From positions 311,500 through 375,499 of the forward strand of contig NZ_MLQS01000030.1 of NCBI RefSeq assembly GCF_001866055.1: a stretch of DNA of 64,000 bases, in the 5' to 3' direction. The DNA is from Anaerobacillus alkalidiazotrophicus. Its GTDB lineage: Bacteria; Bacillota; Bacilli; Bacillales_H; Anaerobacillaceae. The notes under the pieces were generated by a model. That model was not told where the DNA came from. It made no database searches and saw only the letters and a list, made by a program, of their open reading frames with translations. The translations under genes were made by a program, and so were the position numbers. Below are positions 28,221-36,876 of this stretch, piece by piece; position 1 is the stretch's first letter, and each line of letters opens with the position of its first letter.

Positions 28221-29666
28221 ATGACGTTACATTGGATGCATTTATTACCCGTTGATCGATATGTCGTTCGTATGAACTGCTTCATTAATGAAGCAGATAA
28301 AAAAATTATTACACTCTTATATCAACCGCTAATTGGAGCAGTTGCTCACAGTATATACTTTGCATTATTAAGTGAACTTGAAAATGATCAATACACTTCT
28401 ACAGAGACGACTCATAAGACGTTGATGACAATGCTAGGAATTCCTTTAGATAAAATTTATGAGGAAAGAAAAAAGTTAGAAGCAATTGGACTTTTAAATG
28501 TTTATAAGAAAAAGCAAGATGATGATATTACTTATTTGTACGAATTGCAAAAGCCGTTTAGTCCTTTAGAATTTTTTAAAGACGATGTTCTTAGTGTTTA
28601 TTTATATAATAGAGTTGGGAAGCATCGCTACCTTCAATTGAGGGAACGATTTACATTAGATAAAATAAATCATGAGGTTTTTGAAGAAGTTACTCATTCA
28701 TTTAGTGATGTTTTCACATCATTACACCATTCTGAAATCTCATCTCAGCAAGGTGAATTAGCAGCTTCACTAACACTGGTAGAAGAAAAAGAAATTATCA
28801 CTAATGACAAAGGAGAAAGTTCTTATACTATTTTAGAAGAAGCTTTTGACTTTTCGTTATTATTAGCCCATTTATCGAATTTAATTAATCCAACAAAATT
28901 ATTAACTAATAAAGTAAAGTATACAATTGTTCGTTTAGCCTTTGTGTATAGAATTGACCCTTTAGAAATGAGTAAGATTGTACAGGATTCATTAACACAG
29001 AATGATACTGTTGATCTTGATGAGTTAAGAGTAAAGGTGAAAAATTGGTATCGGTTTACGCATGAAAGCGAGCCACCAGCACTAGGTTTACGAGTCCATC
29101 CAGAAAAGTTTAGGATAATGGCAGGAAAAGCTCCTACCTCAGAAGAAGAAGAAATGATTTTACATTACGAAACAGTATCACCATTAACGCTTTTAGAAAG
29201 TAAGTCTACTGATGGAGCGAGAGTACCTTTAACAGATATGAAAATTGTTGAAGCATTAATACTAGATTACAAGCTTCTGCCTGGTGTTGTTAATGTCCTC
29301 ATAGATTATATACTTGAGATTAACAACATGAAATTAATAAAATCTTATGTTGAAAAAATTGCTGGGCAATGGGCTAGAAAAAATATAAAAACAGTAAAAG
29401 AAGCGATGGATTTGGCAAAAGAAGAATATATAAATCGTGAAAAATTGGAAAAAGGCGAAAATGAGGTAGCTGTTACGAAAGAAAAACAAACTACAAAGCG
29501 CCAAAACAATAACCGCTATGTTAAAAAAGACCGACTTCCTAAATGGTTAATCGAAGAGAAAAAAGAGAAAAACTTAGTTGAAGACGGTGATATCTCTAAG
29601 ATGAAAGAGGAACTTGAGACAAAGTTTAAACAATTAAAATTACAAAGAAATAGGGGGGATAGCTAA
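28221..29666 (+). CDS. dnaB: Replication initiation and membrane attachment protein DnaB
   Basis: In Firmicutes this DnaB is not the helicase but a helicase co-loader that acts with DnaD and DnaI at oriC. The 481-residue product has an N-terminal winged-helix region (MTLHWMHLLPVDRYVVRMNC; TLLYQPLIG), a DnaB/DnaD-type helical domain in the middle and near residues 330-400 (VEALILDYKLLPGVVNVLID, then KIAGQWARKNIKTVKEAM), and a lysine-rich tail. dnaI starts at the last base of its stop codon, so the two are translationally coupled. Confidence 0.93.
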   Translation: MTLHWMHLLPVDRYVVRMNCFINEADKKIITLLYQPLIGAVAHSIYFALLSELENDQYTSTETTHKTLMTMLGIPLDKIYEERKKLEAIGLLNVYKKKQDDDITYLYELQKPFSPLEFFKDDVLSVYLYNRVGKHRYLQLRERFTLDKINHEVFEEVTHSFSDVFTSLHHSEISSQQGELAASLTLVEEKEIITNDKGESSYTILEEAFDFSLLLAHLSNLINPTKLLTNKVKYTIVRLAFVYRIDPLEMSKIVQDSLTQNDTVDLDELRVKVKNWYRFTHESEPPALGLRVHPEKFRIMAGKAPTSEEEEMILHYETVSPLTLLESKSTDGARVPLTDMKIVEALILDYKLLPGVVNVLIDYILEINNMKLIKSYVEKIAGQWARKNIKTVKEAMDLAKEEYINREKLEKGENEVAVTKEKQTTKRQNNNRYVKKDRLPKWLIEEKKEKNLVEDGDISKMKEELETKFKQLKLQRNRGDS

Positions 29667-30598
29667 TGGAATCAATTCAGCAAACGCTCCATAAAATGAA
29701 AAACTCTACTAACATTTTAGATAGATTTCAACGTTTAAAAGATGAAGTTCTATCTGATAAATTAATTTTGGACTTTATCCAATCTAATCCTACCCTCTCA
29801 GAACATGAATTAGACCGTAATGTATCTCGCCTTTTTGAGTTTCGTAACGAGCGTAAAAATTGTACAAATTGTTCAAGTTTGCAAGAATGTTCTAATATGA
29901 TGGGAGGCTATCAGCCACAATTGTATACTGAACGTGGGCAAATATTGATTCGTTATAACGTCTGTGATAAAAAGAAAAGTGCAGATGAACGAAAACGTCA
30001 GCAAACCCTAATTAAAAGTTTATATGTACCTAAAGAAATACTATCTGCTACCTTTGATCAACTTGACCAAGATAATCGTTCAAGACTTGTGGCAATTGCA
30101 AAAGCTGTTGAATTTGCAACAACAACAAATCCAGGTGAAAATGGAAAAGGACTGTATCTACATGGGAAATTCGGTGTCGGGAAAACGTTCATAATGGGAG
30201 CTATTGCAAATGAATTAGCAGAAAGAAATATTTCGTCAATGTTAGTATATACACCTGATTTTTTCCGAGAGCTAAAAAGTGGTATTCATGACGGGTCTTA
30301 TAATGAAAAATTAGAAATTGTGAAAAGTACTCCTATTTTGATATTAGACGATCTTGGTGCTGAGACAATGTCAAGTTGGGTAAGAGATGACATTTTAGGT
30401 GTTATTTTACAACATAGAATGCTAGAAAAACTTCCGACTCTATACACGTCAAATTATGATTATGAAGAACTTGAAGAACACCTATCGTATTCTCAAAAAG
30501 GTGGAATAGAACAATTGAAAGCGAAGCGAATTATGGAACGAATCCGGCATTTTGCTGAACCGATTTCTGTAGAAGGAATCAATAGAAGGGGTAATTAG
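29666..30598 (+). CDS. dnaI: Primosomal protein DnaI (helicase loader ATPase)
   Basis: DnaI is an AAA+ ATPase that loads the replicative helicase DnaC. The 310-residue protein has an N-terminal zinc-binding domain (CTNCSSLQEC near 68-77 and a later Cys in RYNVCDKK), a Walker A at about 167-174 (HGKFGVGKTF), Walker B LILDDLGAE and an arginine-finger region KRIMERIRHFAEP. Its ATG overlaps the dnaB stop by one base, with GGGGGGAT upstream. A terminator ends the dnaBI operon before mqnC. Confidence 0.95.
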   Translation: MESIQQTLHKMKNSTNILDRFQRLKDEVLSDKLILDFIQSNPTLSEHELDRNVSRLFEFRNERKNCTNCSSLQECSNMMGGYQPQLYTERGQILIRYNVCDKKKSADERKRQQTLIKSLYVPKEILSATFDQLDQDNRSRLVAIAKAVEFATTTNPGENGKGLYLHGKFGVGKTFIMGAIANELAERNISSMLVYTPDFFRELKSGIHDGSYNEKLEIVKSTPILILDDLGAETMSSWVRDDILGVILQHRMLEKLPTLYTSNYDYEELEEHLSYSQKGGIEQLKAKRIMERIRHFAEPISVEGINRRGN

Positions 30599-30710
30599 TG
30601 TATAAACTATTCTTTTAAACTAATTCTCAGTTTTAGATTCTAGATTATAATAAAATATGTTACGATATTCAAAGTTATAATTATTAATATAGTGTTAATA
30701 GATTAAAATT

Positions 30711-30743
30711 ACGAAGGTTTAAACTTGTGTAACCTTCGTTTTC
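30711..30743 (+). terminator. Terminator after dnaBI
   Basis: ACGAAGGTTT and AACCTTCGT form the stem around AAACTTGTGT; TTTTCT follows. Confidence 0.85.
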
Positions 30744-30777
30744 TAGGACTTATCTACGTAGATTTGGGGGTTTTTTG

Positions 30778-31887
30778 ATGACTATAGATCATATTCTAGA
30801 TCGTGCAATTAATGGTAAACGATTAACGATTGAAGATGCTATTTATTTATATGAAAGTAATGAAGTAGAGAAAATCGGAGCGGCTGCTAATGAAGTGATG
30901 AAAAAGTTTCATCCAGATCCAGTAACTACATTTGTTATTGGTAGAAATATAAACTATACGAATTACTGTGATACGTACTGTCGTTTTTGTGCTTTTTATC
31001 GGCCGCCAGGACATGAAGATGGCTATGTATTAGAAGATGATGTTATTTTTGATAAAATTCAAGAAACGCTAGATGTTAATGGAACTGAGATTTTGATGCA
31101 AGGTGGAACACATCCAGATCTTTCATTTAGCTACTATACTAACTTATTAAAAGGTATAAAAGAACGTTTTCCAACAATTACGATGCATTCATTTTCTCCA
31201 GCAGAAATTTGGAAAATGGTTGAAGTTTCAGGATTTAGTTTAAAAGAAGTATTGCTACAGCTTAAAGAGGCAGGTCTTGATTCAGTTCCTGGCGGTGGAG
31301 CGGAAATACTAGATGATCGGACTAGGCAAAAAATTAGTAAGAAAAAAGGTTCTTGGGAAAAATGGATTGAATGCATGAAGATGGTAAAAACAGTTGGTAT
31401 GCATGGTACTGCTACAATGGTTATTGGTTTTGGGGAATCATACCATGAGCGTGCGTTACATCTTCAACGTATTCGTGATGCACAAGACGAGACAAACTGT
31501 TTTTTAGCTTTTATTCCATGGACGTTCCAGCCGGATAATACAAACCTTAAAGCTGATAAGATAACACCAGAAGAGTATTTGAAAAACTTAGCAATATCAA
31601 GATTGTTCCTCGATAACATTTCTAACTTCCAGTCTTCATGGGTTACAATGGGTCCAGAAATTGGTAAGAAATCTTTATCCTATGGGTGTAACGATTTCGG
31701 TAGCACAATGATGGAAGAGAATGTAGTATCGGCAGCAGGTGCTACTCATAAAGTAAATACTAATTTGATTTTAAGATTAATTCGTGAAGCTGGAAAAGTG
31801 CCAGCTCAACGTAATACAAAGTATGAAATAATTCGATTATTTAAAGAAGAAGAAAACTCAGATAAAGATTTTATCATGCAAAACTAA
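30778..31887 (+). CDS. mqnC: Cyclic dehypoxanthinyl futalosine synthase MqnC (radical SAM)
   Basis: MqnC is a radical SAM enzyme of the futalosine route to menaquinone; it cyclises dehypoxanthine futalosine. I choose ATG 30778 (369 residues), preceded by GGGGG. The radical SAM cluster motif CDTYCRFCAF (CxxxCxxC) is near residues 64-73, in the context NINYTNYC. Other marks are MQGGTHPDLSFSYYTNLL, SVPGGGAEIL and FIPWTFQPDNTNL, which fit MqnC better than MqnE. B. subtilis uses the classical Men route and has no such gene between dnaI and ytxC. Other futalosine genes are not in this window. Confidence 0.88.
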   Translation: MTIDHILDRAINGKRLTIEDAIYLYESNEVEKIGAAANEVMKKFHPDPVTTFVIGRNINYTNYCDTYCRFCAFYRPPGHEDGYVLEDDVIFDKIQETLDVNGTEILMQGGTHPDLSFSYYTNLLKGIKERFPTITMHSFSPAEIWKMVEVSGFSLKEVLLQLKEAGLDSVPGGGAEILDDRTRQKISKKKGSWEKWIECMKMVKTVGMHGTATMVIGFGESYHERALHLQRIRDAQDETNCFLAFIPWTFQPDNTNLKADKITPEEYLKNLAISRLFLDNISNFQSSWVTMGPEIGKKSLSYGCNDFGSTMMEENVVSAAGATHKVNTNLILRLIREAGKVPAQRNTKYEIIRLFKEEENSDKDFIMQN

Positions 31888-31895
31888 CTTTTGAG

Positions 31896-31928
31896 AGGAG
31901 AAGTAGATTATTTTTCTACTTCTCCTTT
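31896..31928 (+). terminator. Terminator after mqnC
   Basis: GGAGAAGTAG pairs with CTACTTCTCC across ATTATTTTT, followed by TTTA. Confidence 0.85.
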
Positions 31929-31940
31929 ATCTTTATATAA

Positions 31941-32010
31941 CCAGAATTTATAAATTTCTAACTTAGAAACTGCCTATCGCTCGTGACCAAGGCGCTTGCG
32001 CTTTTCTTGC
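31941..32010 (+). repeat. Dispersed palindromic element, minimal copy 3a
   Basis: A 70-base copy that keeps only the two ends: TTATAAATTTCTAACTTAGA AACTGCCTATCGC joined directly to TCGTGACCAAGGCGCTTGCG CTTTTCTTGC. It looks like an internal deletion of the longer forms and lies in tandem with copy 3b. Confidence 0.75.
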
Positions 32011-32012
32011 AT

Positions 32013-32165
32013 AATCAGAATTTATAAATTTCTAATTTGGAAACTGTCTAGCTTCAGCGCCTACGAGCTCGGTCACTTCAGGCCTTTTCGGAAGCCAAAG
32101 AGCGGCTTCTGTCAAAGGCCTTCTAGTGCCTATCGTTCGTGACCAAGGCGCTTGCGCTTTTCTTG
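32013..32165 (+). repeat. Dispersed palindromic element, copy 3b
   Basis: A 150-base form with left end AAACTGTCTAGCTTCAGCGC and CTACGAGCTCGGTCACTTCA, the block AGAGCGGCTTCTGTCAAAGG that is also in copy 2, and right end CGTGACCAAGGCGCTTGCGC. Left and right ends again contain GGTCAC and GTGACC. Confidence 0.85.
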
Positions 32166-32289
32166 CTAGAAAGCATTGATTTTCTGAAAACATTTAATCA
32201 TTTTTTAGGATAAGCTCCCATATACATGTAAAGATAAAATGAACACTAGGTGGAGTGTTTTCGTCTAATTGTTGTGGGAGGGGCTTTCA

Positions 32290-33153
32290 TTGATAGAGAT
32301 ATATTTACAAAATAAGCTCGATCGTTATAAGCTATTTAAATATTTTAAGGCTGGACTCCATGCTTTTATCAGAAATGGAGTTGTCGAACTTTCATTAGCT
32401 AGTGATCGCTTGATTATTAAGGTAGATGAATCGTTTGATTTTCAAGAGACAATAAAGCCAGTATTAATTGAGGCACTGAAAAAGCATGTTATAGAAACAA
32501 AAGAAGAAATTTGGCTGTTAGATATTATAAAAAATGTTTTTTACTTTGAAGACTCTGAGGAACAAACACAAATATTAGCTATGGCTAAATCTATTCTTTC
32601 AGGAGAACGGTTAGAGCTTCCTAATGTCACAAAATTATTTACTTGTGAGAACATAATTTATGATGCATTTAGGGCCTTTTTAACGAGGAATTGTCAGTTT
32701 GATTATGAATCGTTTTTAACGTTTCGATTAAAGAGTTATTTAGATAGGCTCATAGACTGTGTTGAAATGTCAATTGATGAGTATCAACTAGAACAAGAAT
32801 ATCAAAACCTAATTGAAAGTTTCAGGTATTATTTAAAAAAGCGTACACCTAAATTATATTCTGTACATCTTCTGTTGGATGAGAGTTACACTTTCTTTGA
32901 TGAATTTTTTCAACAAATATCTGAAGAAAAACTTGAACAGTATTTAGATCGAGAAATAATTTTTGAAAAAGGGATCCCTATTCAAGAGATCGTAATTAGT
33001 CCGCTTGTAAGTATAGCTCCTAAGGAACTTCACCTCTATTGTGATGAAGTTAATAATGGGGTTGTGCAATCAATTCAAAATATCTTTCAAGAACGAGTGA
33101 AACTTTATAACAAAGATTTTTTTTGGAAAAATAGCCATAAAATGAAGTTTTAG
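32290..33153 (+). CDS. ytxC: YtxC family protein (putative sporulation protein)
   Basis: A 287-residue soluble protein, mostly helical with many acidic residues. I choose TTG 32290 (MIEIYLQNKLDRYKLFKYFK), six bases after GGGAGGGG, instead of the TTG at 32269 that lies before that ribosome site. The internal segment FLTFRLKSYLDRLIDCVEMS is the most family-like part. It sits immediately before thrS, as does B. subtilis ytxC. YtxC proteins are found in spore formers and are annotated as sporulation proteins, but the mechanism is unknown. Confidence 0.85.
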   Translation: MIEIYLQNKLDRYKLFKYFKAGLHAFIRNGVVELSLASDRLIIKVDESFDFQETIKPVLIEALKKHVIETKEEIWLLDIIKNVFYFEDSEEQTQILAMAKSILSGERLELPNVTKLFTCENIIYDAFRAFLTRNCQFDYESFLTFRLKSYLDRLIDCVEMSIDEYQLEQEYQNLIESFRYYLKKRTPKLYSVHLLLDESYTFFDEFFQQISEEKLEQYLDREIIFEKGIPIQEIVISPLVSIAPKELHLYCDEVNNGVVQSIQNIFQERVKLYNKDFFWKNSHKMKF

Positions 33154-33175
33154 TTGTTGGAATAATCAATTGGAC

Positions 33176-33204
33176 TTGATTTTCTATTTAGAAATTCATA
33201 TAAT
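33176..33204 (+). promoter_or_regulatory. thrS promoter
   Basis: TTGATT (33176-33181), 17 bases, TATAAT (33199-33204). It precedes the T-box leader. Confidence 0.65.
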
Positions 33205-33210
33205 ACGTAC

Positions 33211-33610
33211 ATATGATAATTATATCCAACAACAGTTTTGATGAGGACATGAGTATTATTTTACGGTTCAAAGAGAGGGGAGTAGTAGCTGAGAGCTTCC
33301 TAACACGAAAATAACACTTACCACCTCTGAACTTCAGTAGGGAATTAATAGTATCTACTGACGGCTACAACCGTTATTTTCTCATGAGTCGCTTTTTCAT
33401 TAGGTGAAAAAATTGGAAAACGAGAGACAAGAAGGTCAAGGAAGCGAAGCTATGAGCAACGAACCGTAAAAAATGCGGTGAGTAGCAGACTAGCAAGCTG
33501 ACAAAGAGATTCGACGTCCGTAGTTACCTGATTTTTGAACTTGATTTGCGAGAATGAGGGTGGAACCACGAGTCAACACTCGTCCCTTTAGTTGGGATGG
33601 GTGTTTTTTG
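33211..33610 (+). ncRNA. T-box leader of thrS (tRNA-Thr-sensing riboswitch)
   Basis: The conserved T-box AGGGTGGAACCACG is at 33557-33570. It is followed by a terminator, ACACTCGTCCC (33576-33586) with GGGATGGGTGT (33594-33604) and a T-run. The T-box can pair with the terminator's 5' side to give the antiterminator. Uncharged tRNA-Thr is expected to stabilise readthrough into thrS. Stem I lies upstream from about 33270. I did not fix the specifier codon with confidence. Confidence 0.9.
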
Positions 33611-33657
33611 TTGTTTTACCAAAATTTTCTTTAAGATCTAAATAAGGAGTGTTCAAA

Positions 33658-35580
33658 ATGGAACAAATAAAAGTAACTTTCCCTGATGGAGCAGTACGTG
33701 AATATGATAAAGGAGTTACAACGGAAGATATTGCGGCTTCTATAAGTCCAGGTTTAAAGAAAAAAGCAGTTGCAGGCAAAATTAATGATAAAGTCGTTGA
33801 TTTACTATTACCAATTACAGAGGATGTAGTAGTTGAGATTGTTACTCTTGATTCTAAGGCAGGTTTAGAAGTATATCGCCATAGTACAGCTCATTTAATG
33901 GCTCAAGCATTAAAACGCCTATATCCAGATATTAAATTAGGAATTGGTCCAGTAATTGAAAATGGTTTCTACTACGATATTGATATGGAGCATGTATTGA
34001 AACCAGAAGACTTAGTAGTAATCGAAAAAGAAATGAAAAAGATAATTAATGAGAACTTGAAAATTGAGCGCAACGTTGTCACTCGTGAAACAGCCTTAAG
34101 TACTTACGAAGAAATTAATGATCATTTAAAGTTAGAGTTAATTCGAGAACTTCCTGAAGGAGAAGAAATATCTATTTACGAACAAGGTGAATTTTTTGAT
34201 CTTTGTCGTGGTCCACATTTACCTTCAACAGGAAAAATTAAAGCATTTAAATTAATGAGTATTGCAGGGGCATACTGGCGTGGGAATAGTGATAACCAAA
34301 TGCTTCAAAGGATTTATGGAACAGCATTTCCTAAACAAGCAGAACTTGATGAGTACTTACATTTCATTGAAGAAGCTCAGAAGCGTGACCATCGTAAGTT
34401 AGGAAAAGAATTAGAGTTATTCATGTTTTCAGAGGAAGCACCTGGCATGCCGTTTTATTTACCTAAAGGACAAATAGTTCGAACTGAGTTAGAAGATTTT
34501 TCTCGTGAATTACAAAGAAAAGCTGGATATGATGAAGTACGTACACCTTTCATGATGAACCAACGTCTTTGGGAGCAATCTGGTCACTGGGAACATTACC
34601 ATGAAAATATGTATTTTTCAGAAGTAGATAATACAAAGTTTGCAATGAAGCCTATGAACTGTCCGGGGCATATGCTAATTTTCAAAAATGAACTTCATTC
34701 ATATCGTGACTTACCAATTCGTATGGCTGAATTTGGTCAAGTACATCGTCATGAATTAAGTGGAGCACTAAATGGTATGATCCGTGTTCGTACGTTCTGT
34801 CAAGATGATGCACACATTTTCGTTACACCACAGCAAATTGAGTCAGAAATTAAAGAAGTGTTTGGGTTAGTTGATAAAATTTACAAAACGTTTGGTTTTG
34901 AATATTCTGTTGAATTATCAACTCGACCTGAAAATTCAATGGGTGACGATAAATTATGGGAGCAGGCAGAAAATGCTCTTCGTAATGTATTAGAAGATCT
35001 TCAATTACCATACCAATTAAATGAGGGAGATGGAGCTTTTTACGGTCCAAAAATTGACTTCCATATTAAAGATGCTCTTAAGCGTAGTCATCAATGTGCA
35101 ACTATCCAGGTCGACTTCCAAATGCCTGAAAAGTTTGATTTAACTTATGTAGATGAAAATAATCAAAAGGTTCATCCAGTCGTTATTCACCGTGCTATTT
35201 ATGGATCAATCGATCGTTTCTTCGGTATCTTAGTCGAGCATTTTGCTGGTGCATTCCCTACATGGTTAGCACCGGTTCAAGTGGAAATCATCCCAGTAAA
35301 TGAAGTTCATCTTGATTATGCAAAAGAAGTGAAAGCAAAACTCCAAGATGTTGGTGTTCGTGTTCATATCGATACACGTAATGAAAAAATGGGATATAAA
35401 ATGCGCGAAGCACAAATGAAGAAAACACCTTACATTCTAGTATTAGGTGACAAAGAAATTGAAGAGAATGCAGTTAATGTTCGCAAATATGGTGAACAAA
35501 AATCAGAAGCAGTCGGACTTGAAACGTTTGTATTTAACATTAAAGAAGAAATTGCAACAAGAAAAAATAATTTGATATAA
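33658..35580 (+). CDS. thrS: Threonyl-tRNA synthetase
   Basis: ThrS charges tRNA-Thr and edits mischarged serine. I choose ATG 33658 (640 residues), with AAGGAG upstream; the GTG at 33649 overlaps that site. It has an N-terminal TGS domain (MEQIKVTFPDGAVREYDKGV), an editing domain with HSTAHLMAQALKRLYP, a class II core (MKPMNCPGHMLIFKNELHSY; RVRTFCQDDAHIF; AIYGSIDRFFGILVEHFAG) and a C-terminal anticodon-binding domain. It is controlled by the T-box leader upstream and ended by a strong terminator. Confidence 0.98.
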   Translation: MEQIKVTFPDGAVREYDKGVTTEDIAASISPGLKKKAVAGKINDKVVDLLLPITEDVVVEIVTLDSKAGLEVYRHSTAHLMAQALKRLYPDIKLGIGPVIENGFYYDIDMEHVLKPEDLVVIEKEMKKIINENLKIERNVVTRETALSTYEEINDHLKLELIRELPEGEEISIYEQGEFFDLCRGPHLPSTGKIKAFKLMSIAGAYWRGNSDNQMLQRIYGTAFPKQAELDEYLHFIEEAQKRDHRKLGKELELFMFSEEAPGMPFYLPKGQIVRTELEDFSRELQRKAGYDEVRTPFMMNQRLWEQSGHWEHYHENMYFSEVDNTKFAMKPMNCPGHMLIFKNELHSYRDLPIRMAEFGQVHRHELSGALNGMIRVRTFCQDDAHIFVTPQQIESEIKEVFGLVDKIYKTFGFEYSVELSTRPENSMGDDKLWEQAENALRNVLEDLQLPYQLNEGDGAFYGPKIDFHIKDALKRSHQCATIQVDFQMPEKFDLTYVDENNQKVHPVVIHRAIYGSIDRFFGILVEHFAGAFPTWLAPVQVEIIPVNEVHLDYAKEVKAKLQDVGVRVHIDTRNEKMGYKMREAQMKKTPYILVLGDKEIEENAVNVRKYGEQKSEAVGLETFVFNIKEEIATRKNNLI

Positions 35581-35583
35581 ATA

Positions 35584-35624
35584 AAAAAAGGTGCCCTGAA
35601 TTAGTATATCAGGGCACCTTTTTT
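35584..35624 (+). terminator. Terminator after thrS
   Basis: AAAAAAGGTGCCCTGA pairs with TCAGGGCACCTTTTTT. Both flanks support bidirectional termination. Confidence 0.93.
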
Positions 35625-35706
35625 CATCAAACTGTTGAATTTACTTCCACCACTAAAAACTATTTTTTACTATACTAAAATTAGTGCGTTAATTAGTTAT
35701 TTTTTG

Positions 35707-35900
35707 CAAGGTAGAAAGCATAAAATTTCTTACTTGGAAACTGTCTAGCGCAAGCAGCCTACGAGCTCGGTCACTTCAGTCAAGCAACTGACTTCAATTA
35801 AATGCTTTGAATCCTTCGTTGATCAGCTTATCCAGCTTTATAAAGAGCAAACGGAGTGGCACAGGAGCAACTCGTGACCAAGGCGCTTGCGCTTATCTTG
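35707..35900 (+). repeat. Dispersed palindromic element, copy 4
   Basis: Left end CTGTCTAGCGCAAGCAGCCT and ACGAGCTCGGTCACTTCAGT; right end CTCGTGACCAAGGCGCTTGC followed by GCTTATCTTG. The interior is shorter than copy 2 but shares the GAGCAAACGGAGTGGCACAG block. It fills the gap between the thrS terminator and the lipoprotein gene, ending 40 bases before that start. Confidence 0.85.
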
Positions 35901-35940
35901 TTTTAACAAAATTCTGTCCTATTAGACAAGGAGGGAAATA

Positions 35941-36876
35941 ATGAAAACACTAAGAGTAGTATTTTTCTCACTTTTTAAAATTATTATCGTCATTTTAATG
36001 ACCTCTTGCTCAATGAGTGAAAACAAAACGTTTGTCCAATTAACTAATACACCACTTTCAGATAAATCTGTAAGTGTAGGTAGTCTCGAAGAAGAGCCAA
36101 TAAGGTTTGGTGTGGTATCTATTATGTCTATCAGAGAAACGCATCGCTTATACTATAATTTTAAGAAATACTTAGAGGAACAGTTAGGACGACCAATTGA
36201 AATCATACAAACGCAAACGTACTCAGAGATGAAAGAACTTTTTGAAAGGAATGAAATTGATGCAGGTATTGTTTGTTCTTATTTAGCTGTTATTGGTAGT
36301 CGAGATGAGATTTTAAAAAAGATTGCCATGCCAGTAATAAATGGTGAAAAAAAGTTTACTTCCTATATCATTACTCAAAAAAATAGTGAAATAAACTCCC
36401 TCGAGGACCTTTATAATAAAAGCTTTGCTTTTTCCGACCCCTTGTCATATTCCGGATATCTTGTAACAAAATACGACATTATGAAAGGTAAGAATGATTT
36501 TAATAAATACTTTTCAAACACTTATTTCACATATAGTCATGATAATACCATAATTGCAGTATCAAATGGTTTGGTAGACGCAGGAGCAACACATAGTTCA
36601 ATATTTGAAAAGTTAAAGAGCGGAAATAACCCAATCGTTGATAATATAATTATTATTGGCGAAGGTGAATATGTTGGCCAATCACCAATCGTGGTTAATC
36701 CCAATATCGATGATGAATTTATAAAACAGTTAACTGATGTTGTACTAAACATGCACCTAAATGAAAAAGGGAAAGTTGCTTTAAATAAATTAAGCTTTGA
36801 TTATTTTGATTTACCTGAAAAAGAATTATATGAGCCGATTACTCAAATCCTCGAAGAAATTGAGAACTTAAAATGA
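35941..36876 (+). CDS. PhnD/AioX-like solute-binding lipoprotein
   Basis: A 311-residue extracytoplasmic binding protein. Residues 1-22 are a lipoprotein signal ending in LMTSC with lipidated Cys23. The mature part is a periplasmic-binding type II fold of the phosphate/phosphonate (PhnD) group: IRFGVVSIMSIRET, then FSDPLSYSGYLVTKYDIM, SHDNTIIAVSNGLVDAGATH and SPIVVNP. AAGGAGGGA precedes the ATG. There is no permease or ATPase gene nearby; instead its end overlaps a sensor kinase by four bases (ATGA). This matches the sensory partners AioX or ArrT type rather than a transporter. The ligand, perhaps an oxyanion, is unknown. Confidence 0.88.
   Translation: MKTLRVVFFSLFKIIIVILMTSCSMSENKTFVQLTNTPLSDKSVSVGSLEEEPIRFGVVSIMSIRETHRLYYNFKKYLEEQLGRPIEIIQTQTYSEMKELFERNEIDAGIVCSYLAVIGSRDEILKKIAMPVINGEKKFTSYIITQKNSEINSLEDLYNKSFAFSDPLSYSGYLVTKYDIMKGKNDFNKYFSNTYFTYSHDNTIIAVSNGLVDAGATHSSIFEKLKSGNNPIVDNIIIIGEGEYVGQSPIVVNPNIDDEFIKQLTDVVLNMHLNEKGKVALNKLSFDYFDLPEKELYEPITQILEEIENLK

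Noticed and set aside
30778..31887. Aminofutalosine synthase MqnE
   Set aside because: Related radical SAM family, but the overall length and the segments around the cluster and FIPWTFQP fit MqnC better.
31941..32165. CRISPR-like tandem repeats
   Set aside because: Only two unequal copies of a dispersed element, without regular spacers or cas genes.
35941..36876. Phosphonate ABC transporter binding protein
   Set aside because: No permease or ATPase gene is adjacent; the gene overlaps a sensor kinase, so a sensory role is more likely.
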